Origin: Planctomycetaceae bacterium
GTDB taxonomy: Bacteria; Planctomycetota; Planctomycetia; Pirellulales; JAEUIK01
Reading direction: 5' to 3'
Assembly: GCA_016793185.1 (NCBI GenBank)
Contig: JAEUIK010000201.1
Coordinates: 1 to 12,851 of the forward strand
Length of the DNA stretch: 12,851 bases
Shown here piece by piece: positions 1 through 7,567 of this stretch (position 1 is its first letter; each line of letters opens with the position of its first letter). The translations under genes were made by a program, and so were the position numbers. The notes beneath the pieces were generated by a model. That model was not told the DNA's origin. It saw nothing but the letters and a program-made list of their open reading frames with translations, and made no database searches.

Positions 1-973
1 CGGCGCCGAAGACACCCACCGACTTGATCGGCTCGGGCTTGAGGTCGGTCCGCTCGACGCCGGTGTCTTTCTTGTTGCGATCCGTCAGCAGGAAGACGTT
101 GATCAGCGCCTTGTTGATCGGCGTGCCGAAGAGGTTGGCCATTCCCTCGGCTTCGAGCTGGCAGGCCTTTTCGATCCCTTCGTGGGCGGCCGAGATCATC
201 ACGTTCAAGGCTTCGATCGGGGCGGGATACTGCCCCTTGGTCTGCCCGGTGATGAATGCGTTCGCGGTGACCGCCAGGAAGCCCAGCTCGGTGTCGTCGA
301 GTGCCAGCTTCTGCGACCATTGCTCGCGGTCTTGGAGGTACTGCTTGGTTTTCTGCTCGCCGCGAATGACATTGATCGCGGATTGTTGGATCTTCTCGGG
401 GGGGACCAGGTCGCAAGCCAGACCCAGCGCGTAGGCCGCCTTGCCGTCGACCGATTCGCCGCCGCAAACCAGTTCGATCGCGTTGGCCAGGCCGATCATG
501 CGCGGCGTCCGGGCGGTGCCACCCCAGCCGGGAAGGATCCCGATCTTGACCTCGGGAAAGCCGAACTGCGTGCGGCGGTCGTTCGCCATCACGCGGCGAT
601 CGCACCAGGACGAGATCTCGGCCCCGCCGCCGAAGGCGATGCCGTCGATGGCCGCCACGGTTACGAAGGGGACCTTGGAGAGCCGCTGGAAGAGCTTGCG
701 GCCGTTGGTGCACATCTCCACGACCTGGGCGTGCGTGATTTCCTTGGCCGCAGCAAACTCGGTGATGTCGGCGCCGGCGATGAACTGCCCCGGCTTGCCG
801 CTGCGGAGAATCAGACCTGCCAGGTCAGTGCGCTTTTCAAGCGCGTTCAGATGGGCATCGAGCTCTTCGAGCACGTGCCGCGAGAAGACATTGGCCCCTT
901 TACCGGGGGCGTCGAAGGTCAACATGGCGATGTCGGGTTCCGGCATCGACAGCTTGATCGTGGCCTCAGCCAT
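1..973 (-). CDS. fadJ: Fatty acid oxidation complex alpha subunit (enoyl-CoA hydratase half, partial)
   Basis: This is the N-terminal part of a bifunctional beta-oxidation enzyme. It hydrates trans-2-enoyl-CoA in the cytoplasm, and the missing C-terminal part should oxidise the 3-hydroxyacyl-CoA with NAD. The 324 visible residues show a crotonase fold: an oxyanion-hole segment IAGADI (65-70), FGGGAEI (114-120) with Glu119, and FPEVKIGILPGWGGT (139-153) with Glu141. These two glutamates match the catalytic pair of FadB (Glu119 and Glu139). The frame runs off the window at IKSVGVFGA (316-324), which is the opening of the GxGxxG NAD-binding motif of the 3-hydroxyacyl-CoA dehydrogenase domain. 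It is therefore a fusion enzyme and not a lone hydratase. The ATG at 971-973 has a GGAG Shine-Dalgarno (980-983 on the complement) 6 nt upstream. It is divergent from the gene at 1320. FadB versus FadJ cannot be separated from this half; the symbol marks the family. Confidence 0.9.
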   Translation of the reverse strand, partial: MAEATIKLSMPEPDIAMLTFDAPGKGANVFSRHVLEELDAHLNALEKRTDLAGLILRSGKPGQFIAGADITEFAAAKEITHAQVVEMCTNGRKLFQRLSKVPFVTVAAIDGIAFGGGAEISSWCDRRVMANDRRTQFGFPEVKIGILPGWGGTARTPRMIGLANAIELVCGGESVDGKAAYALGLACDLVPPEKIQQSAINVIRGEQKTKQYLQDREQWSQKLALDDTELGFLAVTANAFITGQTKGQYPAPIEALNVMISAAHEGIEKACQLEAEGMANLFGTPINKALINVFLLTDRNKKDTGVERTDLKPEPIKSVGVFGA

Positions 974-1033
974 GGTCGGCTCCGCAAGTATCTGGAAACG
1001 CCGGCTGCGCCGGCCTGAATCGGTTTGTCGCTG

Positions 1034-1064
1034 CATCGACCGGCGAACCATGCCGCCGTCGATG
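1034..1064. other. Imperfect hairpin in the divergent intergenic region
   Basis: CATCGAC (1034-1040) pairs with GTCGATG (1058-1064), and the next bases CGGC (1041-1044) pair with GCCG (1052-1055). This gives an 11-bp stem with a 2-nt bulge (CC, 1056-1057) and a 7-nt loop. It lies 61 nt upstream of the fadJ-like start on the complement. A second small hairpin, GCCGGC-TGC-GCCGGC (1000-1014), lies between it and that start. Both could be leader structures of the minus-strand gene. In DNA this GC-rich some hairpins arise by chance, so no function is assigned. The 974-1319 gap holds no convincing gene. Confidence 0.35.
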
Positions 1065-1185
1065 ATCCCCCCTCGGGATGTGTCGCACGATGCCGGGTCC
1101 GCCGCTTCCGCTCGGCAGTCCCGAGAGTTCCCCGCGAGGGTCACGGCCCCGCCGCCCATTACGAATCAGCGCGGACGTGGTTGCT

Positions 1186-1196
1186 TGACCGGGTCA
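1186..1196. promoter_or_regulatory. Small palindrome TGACC-G-GGTCA, possible operator
   Basis: A perfect 5+1+5 inverted repeat lies near the middle of the divergent region between the fadJ-like gene and the propeller/ECF cluster. That is a natural place for a repressor site serving both directions. It is short, no second copy was seen in the window, and no regulator gene is adjacent, so this is only a candidate. Confidence 0.2.
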
Positions 1197-1280
1197 CTCG
1201 CGCCAGAATTGAGCTCGCGTCGCAGGGCTCGAATTTTGGCGGCAATCCGCAGGGGTTACGCTCTTATAACACAGCCTGCG

Positions 1281-1309
1281 GGGACCCGGCACCGTTCGGC
1301 CTGTACAAT
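1281..1309 (+). promoter_or_regulatory. Candidate promoter of the propeller/ECF cluster
   Basis: A -10-like TACAAT (1304-1309) stands 17 bp after a weak -35-like GGGACC (1281-1286, which shares GAC with the consensus). Transcription would start near 1316, only about 4 nt before the ATG at 1320, giving an almost leaderless mRNA. That fits the lack of any Shine-Dalgarno in front of this ATG. A perfect TATAAT also occurs at 1316-1321 and overlaps the ATG. If that were the true -10, translation would have to begin later, for example at GTG 1350. Only the AT-rich patch between 1262 and 1320 stands out from its GC-rich surroundings. Confidence 0.3.
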
Positions 1310-1319
1310 TCTATTTATA

Positions 1320-3140
1320 ATGGCCATTGGTTATTTCAATAATCGCCGAGTGGGAGGTTTAGGGAAGGTTCGCCGCCCTCACCGCGGGGGGGGAGCGGGC
1401 CTGACGCTCGGGCTGGCGTGGCTGCTGCTCGTCGGCTCCGTACCCGCCGTTCGAGCCGACGAGCCGCGGGCTTCCTCCGCAAGCAATTCGCGAACTTCGG
1501 AAGGCCCACTCACCTTCGTCCGCGGTGGGATCCTACTCCCGGAGAAAATGCCGGCCGAACCGATTCTCGTCGAGTCGAGCAAGACGCTGCGATTCGACCA
1601 GGAATTGCGGCCGACCCGGCTGACTCGCACGTTGGAAATGGCCGAATGCGCCTGGCAGCCTCAGCGGCGCTACACGCTTACGAGTCCGCGCAAGCCCGGC
1701 AGCGCGACACCGCAACTCGTGTACTCCGGCTTCGCGCCGCAGTCCCCGACCCAGATGCCGCTGTGGCAGATTCCGCTCGAAGATGTCCGCGACGCGGCGG
1801 CCGGCGGGACTTGGCCCGACTGCTGCCTCCAGTTCTCGCCCGACGGCAGGTATCTGGCGATCGGGAGTTTCGCCGGCTGGCTGCGGATCGTCGATTGCTC
1901 GTCGGGTGAACTCCTTTGGTCGCAGCGGCTGGCCGAGGGGATGGTCAAACGCGTTGCCTGGGCTCCCGAGGGCAAGCGTCTCTACGCGGGCGAACAGAGT
2001 CCTGATGGACGGCTGCTCGCCTTCGACGTCAGCGAGGTCGGGCCGGGGAAGCTCGCCGTCGAGCTTGCCTGGTCAGTCCGCCTGGCCGAGCAACTGGAAT
2101 CGAGCCGTCCGCCGGCACACGATCGCTTCGGCATCTACACGCTGCCCGCGGTTTACGATCTCGCGGTCGTCGATCCGCAGCGCGTGTTCGTTGCCGGCAC
2201 GCATCGTTGGAGCGTCGACGGCCAACCCCAGTCGCGCTCGCTCTTGGCCTGTTACGATCGCGCCGGCCAGCGGCTCTGGCAGTTCCCCCGCGACCGGCCC
2301 ACCGCCGAGAGTTGGGGATTCACCTTCTTCGCAGTCGATGCGAAGGGGACGCGTGTCGTCGCGCTCGCCGCGCCCGGCGACGCGTCGTCGTCTGCCCGCA
2401 ATCGTGCTCCGGCCCGTTTGGTGCAGCTCGACGGCCGGACGGGGGAGTTGGTCGGGGAATGCTCGCTCGCGCCGCTGGAGCCGCATTTCGAGCGCGTCGA
2501 ATCGTGGGACTCGATCAGTCTCTCGGCCGCGGGCGACCGCGCCGTGGTCGGCCTCAATGACGGACGCGCGCTGCTGTTCCAGCTCACCACCGCCGGGCCG
2601 CAGCTCTTGCGCGAGATTCCCCTGGCGACGCCCGAGCTGGTGGGCCAGACGCCGATCGTGGCAGCCGCGAGCTACGCCCGCTTTCATGGAGACATCCTTT
2701 GTCTGCAGACCCAGAACACGCATATTCCCTTCGGGAACAGCCAGGCGGCGAATCGCCCTCCGATCGCGCATCGCGGGGCGAATACGCTGACCGTGTGCGA
2801 CGCCGACGGCAATCCGCAGTGGCTCTATCGCGGCCCGTTTTCGTTGAGCGGATCCTGGGCTGATTCTCCCGGCCGGGGCGACCCGCGGTGGTTGGTCGTC
2901 GCCTGTCGCGAAGAGCCAGGGGCGCGCGAGCCGGGGAATTTCGGCCTGTTGGTGTTCGATTTGCGCGGGCAGGGTAGCGGACTCGAACGCCTCGTGTACT
3001 ACTATGCGACCGAAGGCCCGGCGATGTTTTCTGCCGACATCAGCCGCGACGGGCGTTACATTGCCGTCGCCGAGACGCCCACTCCCACGCCCGATGGCCG
3101 CGAGCTGTATGGCACGTACCAGGTCCACATCCTGCATTGA
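1320..3140 (+). CDS. Secreted beta-propeller (WD40/PQQ-like) protein
   Basis: This 606-residue protein probably acts outside the cytoplasm as a binding scaffold; no enzyme activity is implied. A basic N-region (KVRRPHR, 16-22) and a hydrophobic core (about 27-41) form a signal peptide, with likely cleavage near VRADEP. From about 165 to the end there are repeated blade-like segments: SPDGRYLAIGS (173-183), IVDCSSGELLW (190-200), APEGKRLYAG (215-224), CYDRAGQRLW (311-320), LDGRTGELVG (370-379) and DISRDGRYIAVAE (573-585). These are typical WD40/quinoprotein-like strands, consistent with seven or eight blades. The frame is open upstream to 441, but that part lies antisense to the fadJ-like gene. 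ATG 1320 is preferred because the signal peptide begins there; GTG 1350 is the alternative. The S-component fusion follows after 28 nt, so co-transcription is likely. Blade count and ligand are unknown. Confidence 0.75.
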   Translation: MAIGYFNNRRVGGLGKVRRPHRGGGAGLTLGLAWLLLVGSVPAVRADEPRASSASNSRTSEGPLTFVRGGILLPEKMPAEPILVESSKTLRFDQELRPTRLTRTLEMAECAWQPQRRYTLTSPRKPGSATPQLVYSGFAPQSPTQMPLWQIPLEDVRDAAAGGTWPDCCLQFSPDGRYLAIGSFAGWLRIVDCSSGELLWSQRLAEGMVKRVAWAPEGKRLYAGEQSPDGRLLAFDVSEVGPGKLAVELAWSVRLAEQLESSRPPAHDRFGIYTLPAVYDLAVVDPQRVFVAGTHRWSVDGQPQSRSLLACYDRAGQRLWQFPRDRPTAESWGFTFFAVDAKGTRVVALAAPGDASSSARNRAPARLVQLDGRTGELVGECSLAPLEPHFERVESWDSISLSAAGDRAVVGLNDGRALLFQLTTAGPQLLREIPLATPELVGQTPIVAAASYARFHGDILCLQTQNTHIPFGNSQAANRPPIAHRGANTLTVCDADGNPQWLYRGPFSLSGSWADSPGRGDPRWLVVACREEPGAREPGNFGLLVFDLRGQGSGLERLVYYYATEGPAMFSADISRDGRYIAVAETPTPTPDGRELYGTYQVHILH

Positions 3141-3168
3141 GCGCGAGCCGTCGCTGGGGCACGCGCCG

Positions 3169-5106
3169 GTGCGTCGCAGCGCGCGGGGCTGGATGGCGTT
3201 CTGGGTTTTGCTGCTGGCGGCTGGCTGCGGCGGCCCCTCGTCGACGCCCCCAGCCTCGCGAGCATCTGCGCTCGACGGCGCCACGGTGCGCCGGGTCGAC
3301 ACGACCGGCGTGGAGGTGGAGTTCCCGCGCCCTGTGCGGCTCGAACGCATCCGCGTGCGGATGTCCGGAGGGCTAGTCCACGATCAACCGACCGCGGGTT
3401 TGCGGCGGCGCTTCTTCGTGCCGCTCGACTTGCAGCTCCCGCGCACCGGCCGGCTCGAATTGGTGGCCGCCGGGGGGACTCGCGAGCTCGAGTTTGGGCT
3501 GCCCTCGACCGTCAGTCTCCTTCCGGTCACGGCCTCGATCGAGGCCCCCGAGGGACAGGATCCGGTGCCGATCGAGCGCGACTTCGGTTCCTCTCGGTCC
3601 CCCTCGGTCTCGGTAGTCGTCGGGCCCAATCGGCGCTTGCGGCTGGCGCTCCGCGCCGAGAATCAGGTCCAGGCCCGCAGCCAGATCGAGTGGATCGTCG
3701 AGTTGTCCCCCGCGACGCGGGTCACGAGCAGCTCGACCTCCTGGGTGCCAGCGGCAGGGGAGTTGCGCACGCGGAGCAGCTTGGTTCTCGCTCAGGAGAA
3801 TCGCCGCGAGGTCGTCGAGTTGGAACTGCCCGCCGACGCTGCGGAACAGCGGGTGCGGATTCGCTTCCGGCAGCGACCGCTGCCGGACGGAGAGTTCGCC
3901 GACGAACGGCTCGACGTCGTCGTGCTCAATGCGTCACTGGCCGACCTGCGCGATCGACTTTGCGTGGGGAACTTGACCTTTCCGACAAATCCCCGGGGCG
4001 CGCGCGAGCACGAGCGGGCCGCCGATGAAGTGCGGCTGCCGAATCCCGTCTGGGGGGCGGTCCTCGACTGGCTGCAGCCGACCCAGCGGGTGCGCGACCG
4101 CTATGCCGAAAACGCCTGGCAGTCGCTGCCGGTGACGAATCGCACCGAGTATCCGCTGAACCTGTCGATCGTGAGTTTCATCACGGCGGCCGGTCGCGAT
4201 GAGCCGCTGCTCGACTTTGCCCCGCCGCGTTGGAAAGCTCCCAAGGAATCGGCGACCAGCGAACAGTTATTGCGGATCGCCCCGGGCGAAACCGTTGTAG
4301 CCGTGCTGCCCGTCTATGTTCGCCCCGAGACGCCGAGCGGCGACTATGTGCGCCATGTGAGCGTGCGGATGCTGGGGAGTGACGAACCGCTGGCCACAGT
4401 AAGCGCGCCGTTAATGGTCGTCCGCGGCAATCCGATTGCGTCGCTGGTCGTCCTGGCCAGCCTGGCGAGCGTGGCGCTGGCGTGGTGCCTGGCGCCCTGG
4501 TTGTGGACGCGGATTCTCCGCGATCTTACGGTCGAGAACCTGACGACGATTGCCCTGATGTCGGGGGCCCACTTCCTGATCGCCTACGCCTCGCGCCTGG
4601 CGGCCGATGTCATTGCCGCGCTGACGGGGCCCTTCGCCGTCTTCCTGGCCGGCATCGGCAACGAGGGGCTGACTTCGGCCCTGGTGGCAGCGCTGATCGT
4701 GCTCGTCCCCCGCGTCGGCGTGCTGACGCTTTCGAGCCTCACCGTGTTTCTGCTGCAGGCCATGTTCACCGGGCAATTCGGCCTCGTCGACCTGCTGATG
4801 GTGACCGTCAGCATCGTGATCCAGGAGGCGCTGCTCTGGGGGCTGGGAGTCACTTCCGCGCGCCGCGGTACAGCGCTGGGTAACCGACTCACGCTCGGCT
4901 TTGGCTTGCGCATCGCGCTCGCCATTGGGCTGGGGAATGCGGCTGCTTTGTATGCGCAGTTCTGCCTGGCGACGGAGCTTTACCGGCTCTATTTCGCCGG
5001 CTGGTACGTGGCCGCGGTCGCCCTGCTCACGGGCCTGGTCTATGGCGCTCTCGGGGGCGCGGGAGGCGCCCTGTTGGGGTTTCAACTCCGCCGGGCCGAC
5101 CGATGA
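3169..5106 (+). CDS. Lipoprotein-like extracytoplasmic domain fused to ECF S-component-like membrane domain
   Basis: This 645-residue protein probably recognises the substrate of the ECF importer. From the GTG start, an arginine-rich N-region and hydrophobic core end in the lipobox LAAGC (Cys20), so the N-terminus should be lipid-anchored outside the cytoplasm. Residues about 35-415 are soluble and beta-rich. The last part (about 365-418, containing PGETVVAVLPVYVRPETPSGDY) looks like an Ig/NEW3-type domain. One membrane helix (about 422-442) leads through the basic loop TRILRD to about six more helices (456-640) and a basic tail RRADR. N-out with seven helices and C-in agrees with the positive-inside rule. 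The membrane half resembles S components; its PRVG...GQFGLVDLL layout recalls YkoE by eye. The stop overlaps the ATPase start (ATGA, 5103-5106). The GTG is chosen because it begins the lipoprotein signal; a weak GGGG lies at 3156-3159, and ATG 3193 is an alternative. The S assignment rests on context and topology and is moderately sure. Confidence 0.7.
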   Translation: MRRSARGWMAFWVLLLAAGCGGPSSTPPASRASALDGATVRRVDTTGVEVEFPRPVRLERIRVRMSGGLVHDQPTAGLRRRFFVPLDLQLPRTGRLELVAAGGTRELEFGLPSTVSLLPVTASIEAPEGQDPVPIERDFGSSRSPSVSVVVGPNRRLRLALRAENQVQARSQIEWIVELSPATRVTSSSTSWVPAAGELRTRSSLVLAQENRREVVELELPADAAEQRVRIRFRQRPLPDGEFADERLDVVVLNASLADLRDRLCVGNLTFPTNPRGAREHERAADEVRLPNPVWGAVLDWLQPTQRVRDRYAENAWQSLPVTNRTEYPLNLSIVSFITAAGRDEPLLDFAPPRWKAPKESATSEQLLRIAPGETVVAVLPVYVRPETPSGDYVRHVSVRMLGSDEPLATVSAPLMVVRGNPIASLVVLASLASVALAWCLAPWLWTRILRDLTVENLTTIALMSGAHFLIAYASRLAADVIAALTGPFAVFLAGIGNEGLTSALVAALIVLVPRVGVLTLSSLTVFLLQAMFTGQFGLVDLLMVTVSIVIQEALLWGLGVTSARRGTALGNRLTLGFGLRIALAIGLGNAAALYAQFCLATELYRLYFAGWYVAAVALLTGLVYGALGGAGGALLGFQLRRADR

Positions 5107-6593
5107 GCGACGTCGCCATCCAGATCGAGGACCTCGGCTACACCTTTGCCGGGCGGAACGCGCCGACGCTGAGCGACGTTTCCTGCCGGCTTCCCCCCGG
5201 AAGTTGGACGGTGCTCGCGGGGCGAACCGGCTCGGGCAAGTCCACCCTGCTCCGCGCCCTGGCGGGCTTGATCCCGCATCATGCCGCGGGGGAGATGACG
5301 GGTCGCGTCCTGTTGTGCGGGCACGACACGCGCGGCGCATCGACGGCCGCGCTCGCCCGCACCGTAGGGCTAGTGCTGCAGGCGCCGCGCGATCAGATTT
5401 GCACCACCCGCGTCGAAAGCGAAGTCGCCTTTGGGCTCGAGAACCTGGCGACACCCCTCGAGGAGTTCGAGCCGCGCATTGCAGAATCACTCGAGGCCGT
5501 TGGGCTCAACGAGTATCGCCACTGCGCGATCGAGGAACTTTCGGGCGGGCAACAGCAGCGTGTCATCCTGGCCAGCATCTTGGCGCTCCGGCCGCAGGTG
5601 CTGCTGCTCGACGAGCCGCTGAGTCAGCTCGACCGCGACTCGGCGCGCGAACTGCTCGACGAACTGCAACGCTTGCGCGCCCAGGGGGTGACCATCGTCA
5701 TGGCCGAGCATCGGCTCGCCGGCGTGCTGCCGAGTGCGGACCGGGTGCTGGCTCTGCAGCAGGGGGGATTGCGGGATCTCGGGCATCCCTCCTCGGCCAC
5801 TGCCATGCAGGGCCTGGCCGAGATGGGGTACGATTTCGCGCCCGAGCAGTTCGACTGGCGGCTCCCATCGCGGGTCGAACCGCTGCCGCCGCAGGCCGCC
5901 GAGCCAGCTCGAGTCGCCCTCTCGGTTCGCGACCTGTCGTTCCGCTATCCCTCCTGGAACGCAACCCATTGGACGTTGCGGAACGTGTCGTTCGACGTGC
6001 GGCCGGGCGAGCGGCTTGCGGTGGTTGGCGCGAATGGGAGTGGCAAGAGCACGCTCTTCGGGCTGTTGGCCGGCTTGCTCAGGCCGACCGCCGGAACGAT
6101 CCGTCGTCCTCAGGAGAGCGCGGATCGCTATCCGCTTGGCATGGTCTTGCAGCAGGCGGACCTGATGCTTTTCTGCCGCACGGTTCGCGAGGAGCTGGCC
6201 TTTGGTCCGCGCCGCCTGCGCCTCGATCGCTCCGTCGTCGAGCAGCGCGTACGCATGGTTGCCCGACAGCTCGATCTGGAGAGCTTCCTCGATGAACCGC
6301 CGCAAGCGCTCAGCCAGGGAGAACGGCTGCGCGTGGCGCTCGGGGCCACGCTCGCGCTCGATCCGCAAGTGCTGGTGCTCGACGAGCCCACCACGGGTCT
6401 CGACGCGGAGCAGCTCGAGCGGCTCGTAGCCGCGATTGGCGCCCGCGAGGGGGGCGCGCACGAGCACCGCACGGTCATCTTCTCGACGCACGACCTGCGG
6501 ACCGTCGCCCGCTGTGCGGACCGCGTGATCGTTCTCGACCGCGGCGAGCTCGTCGTGGCCGGCCCGGTTGACCAAGTCGTGCGGCCCCAGTGA
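5103..6593 (+). CDS. ECF transporter double ATPase (two fused ABC domains, A-A')
   Basis: This 496-residue cytoplasmic ATPase powers the importer. It has two complete ABC domains. Domain 1 has Walker A GRTGSGKST (40-48), Q-loop Gln93, signature LSGGQ (146-150), Walker B VLLLDE (166-171) and His203. Domain 2 has Walker A GANGSGKST (309-317), Q-loop Gln350, signature LSQGE (403-407), Walker B VLVLDE (423-428) and His463. Domain 1 carries QAPRDQICTTRVESEVAFG just after its Q-loop. This is close to the QxPxDQ...VxxxVAFG pattern of CbiO/EcfA ATPases; domain 2 has the related TVREELAFGP (360-369). The length and fusion match YkoD-type ATPases. The ATG overlaps the upstream stop and the downstream GTG overlaps this stop, so translation is probably coupled; no strong Shine-Dalgarno is present. 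Substrate specificity lies elsewhere. The domain 2 signature departs from LSGGQ, but the catalytic residues are retained in both halves. Confidence 0.93.
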   Translation: MSDVAIQIEDLGYTFAGRNAPTLSDVSCRLPPGSWTVLAGRTGSGKSTLLRALAGLIPHHAAGEMTGRVLLCGHDTRGASTAALARTVGLVLQAPRDQICTTRVESEVAFGLENLATPLEEFEPRIAESLEAVGLNEYRHCAIEELSGGQQQRVILASILALRPQVLLLDEPLSQLDRDSARELLDELQRLRAQGVTIVMAEHRLAGVLPSADRVLALQQGGLRDLGHPSSATAMQGLAEMGYDFAPEQFDWRLPSRVEPLPPQAAEPARVALSVRDLSFRYPSWNATHWTLRNVSFDVRPGERLAVVGANGSGKSTLFGLLAGLLRPTAGTIRRPQESADRYPLGMVLQQADLMLFCRTVREELAFGPRRLRLDRSVVEQRVRMVARQLDLESFLDEPPQALSQGERLRVALGATLALDPQVLVLDEPTTGLDAEQLERLVAAIGAREGGAHEHRTVIFSTHDLRTVARCADRVIVLDRGELVVAGPVDQVVRPQ

Positions 6594-7513
6594 AACCTTT
6601 GAGAACCGATCGCAGGCCTGTGAACGCCGCTACGCTCCAAACCGGTCGCGCCGCTGCCAGTCGTTGGCTTCAACGGCTCGATCCGCGCTGCAAGCTGGCG
6701 CTCTTGGCGTGGGTTTCGACGTTGAGCGTCATCTGCGATTCGACCATCGCCCTGGCGCTCTTGGCGCTCGTGGGCGCCGGGCTGGCGACCGGGTTGCGTC
6801 TTGCGCCGCGTCGTGCGCTAGGGCTCGCCTTGGCGCTGGCGGCCATTGCCTGGGGAACGATGCTCAGCCAGGCCATCTTTTTTGGCGGCAGCCCGCGCAC
6901 CGTGCTCTGGACGCTCGTCGAGCCGCGCGAATGGCACGGCTGGAAGTTTCCGGGCGTCGTGCTCTATCGAGCGGGCTTCGGCTACGGTCTCCATCAATCG
7001 TTGCGGATGATCGCCGTGACCTTGACCGGCCTGGGGGTCTGCCTGTCGACAAGTCCGGAACGGTTGTTTGCGGCGCTCGCCCGGCTGCGCCTGCCGGCAG
7101 CCCTGGGGTTCATGGTCGTCTCGGCGCTGCGAATGTTGCCATTGCTGGTGGAGGAGTACGCGATCGCTCGTCAGGCTCGGCGCTTGCGCGGAGGGGGAGG
7201 TGGCTGGCTCAGTCTTCGCGGTGGCTGGGGCGAAAGCGAATTGGCGCTGTTCGTGCCAGTGCTGGCGGGCGCACTCCGTCGGGCGACCACCCTGGCCACG
7301 AGCGTCTCGGCGCGAGGCTTCGACCCCGCCGCGCGGCGGACGTTCTATCCCCCCTTGAGATTTCACCTCGGCGAGCGCGTCGCGCTGGGGCTGCTGGCCG
7401 CCGTGTGGCTGGCCATTGTCGGCACGAAGCTCTGCTTCTGGCTCTACCTGACGGAGATCTACTACCGGCCGGAATGGCGGAGTTTGTACGCGTTTGCGCG
7501 GGAGTGGTTGTGA
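6590..7513 (+). CDS. ecfT: ECF transporter transmembrane coupling protein (EcfT/CbiQ family)
   Basis: This 307-residue inner-membrane protein links the ATPases to the substrate-binding component. It opens with the family's usual LDPRCKLALL (30-39), followed by hydrophobic helices at about 36-70, 75-98, 135-152, 168-186 and 263-285. The two cytoplasmic coupling motifs that contact the ATPases are visible: ARRLRG (196-201) and SVSARGFD (238-245). These are the ARG-type motifs that define EcfT. Between them is a glycine-rich stretch (GGGGG at 201-205). The start is a GTG overlapping the ATPase stop (GTGA, 6590-6593), with no Shine-Dalgarno, so it should be read by translational coupling. It is the last gene of the cluster, and a terminator-like hairpin follows. 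The neighbouring double ATPase and polytopic fusion protein make a complete ECF set. Confidence 0.9.
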   Translation: MKPLRTDRRPVNAATLQTGRAAASRWLQRLDPRCKLALLAWVSTLSVICDSTIALALLALVGAGLATGLRLAPRRALGLALALAAIAWGTMLSQAIFFGGSPRTVLWTLVEPREWHGWKFPGVVLYRAGFGYGLHQSLRMIAVTLTGLGVCLSTSPERLFAALARLRLPAALGFMVVSALRMLPLLVEEYAIARQARRLRGGGGGWLSLRGGWGESELALFVPVLAGALRRATTLATSVSARGFDPAARRTFYPPLRFHLGERVALGLLAAVWLAIVGTKLCFWLYLTEIYYRPEWRSLYAFAREWL

Positions 7514-7521
7514 GCGCGGGC

Positions 7522-7547
7522 GGCGGACCCGACGAGACGGGTCCGTC
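7522..7547. terminator. Bidirectional terminator-like hairpin
   Basis: GGCGGACCCG (7522-7531) pairs with CGGGTCCGTC (7538-7547) as a 10-bp stem with one G-T pair and a 6-nt loop ACGAGA. It sits between the convergent ends of the ecfT gene (7513) and the HEAT-like gene (7568). No T-run follows on either strand, so it is not a classical intrinsic terminator. The position makes a transcription-end role likely. Confidence 0.5.
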
Positions 7548-7567
7548 ACAGAGATTCGGACGCGAAA

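Noticed and set aside
1064..1076. 13-nt string GATCCCCCCTCGG shared with 8305-8317
   Set aside because: One copy is intergenic and the other is inside the HEAT-like signal peptide coding region; too short and low in complexity to call a repeat.
1185..1213. TTGACC as a -35 box for a plus-strand promoter
   Set aside because: No acceptable -10 box lies 16-18 bp downstream, and the element is part of the TGACC-G-GGTCA palindrome.
441..1319. Upstream open extension of the propeller gene frame (293 codons)
   Set aside because: It lies antisense to the fadJ-like gene up to 973, shows no domain, and precedes the signal peptide that marks the real N-terminus.
2073..3350. 425-codon open frame on the minus strand
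   Set aside because: It is the antisense shadow of the propeller gene with low-complexity, Arg/Ala-rich translation and no recognisable motif.
4411..5490. 359-codon open frame on the minus strand
   Set aside because: It is antisense to the S fusion and ATPase, and rich in Arg, Gln and Gly without hydrophobic cores.
4901..6295. 464-codon plus-strand frame over the ATPase gene
   Set aside because: It is out of frame with the clear double ABC ATPase and its translation is Arg/Gly/Ala-rich noise.
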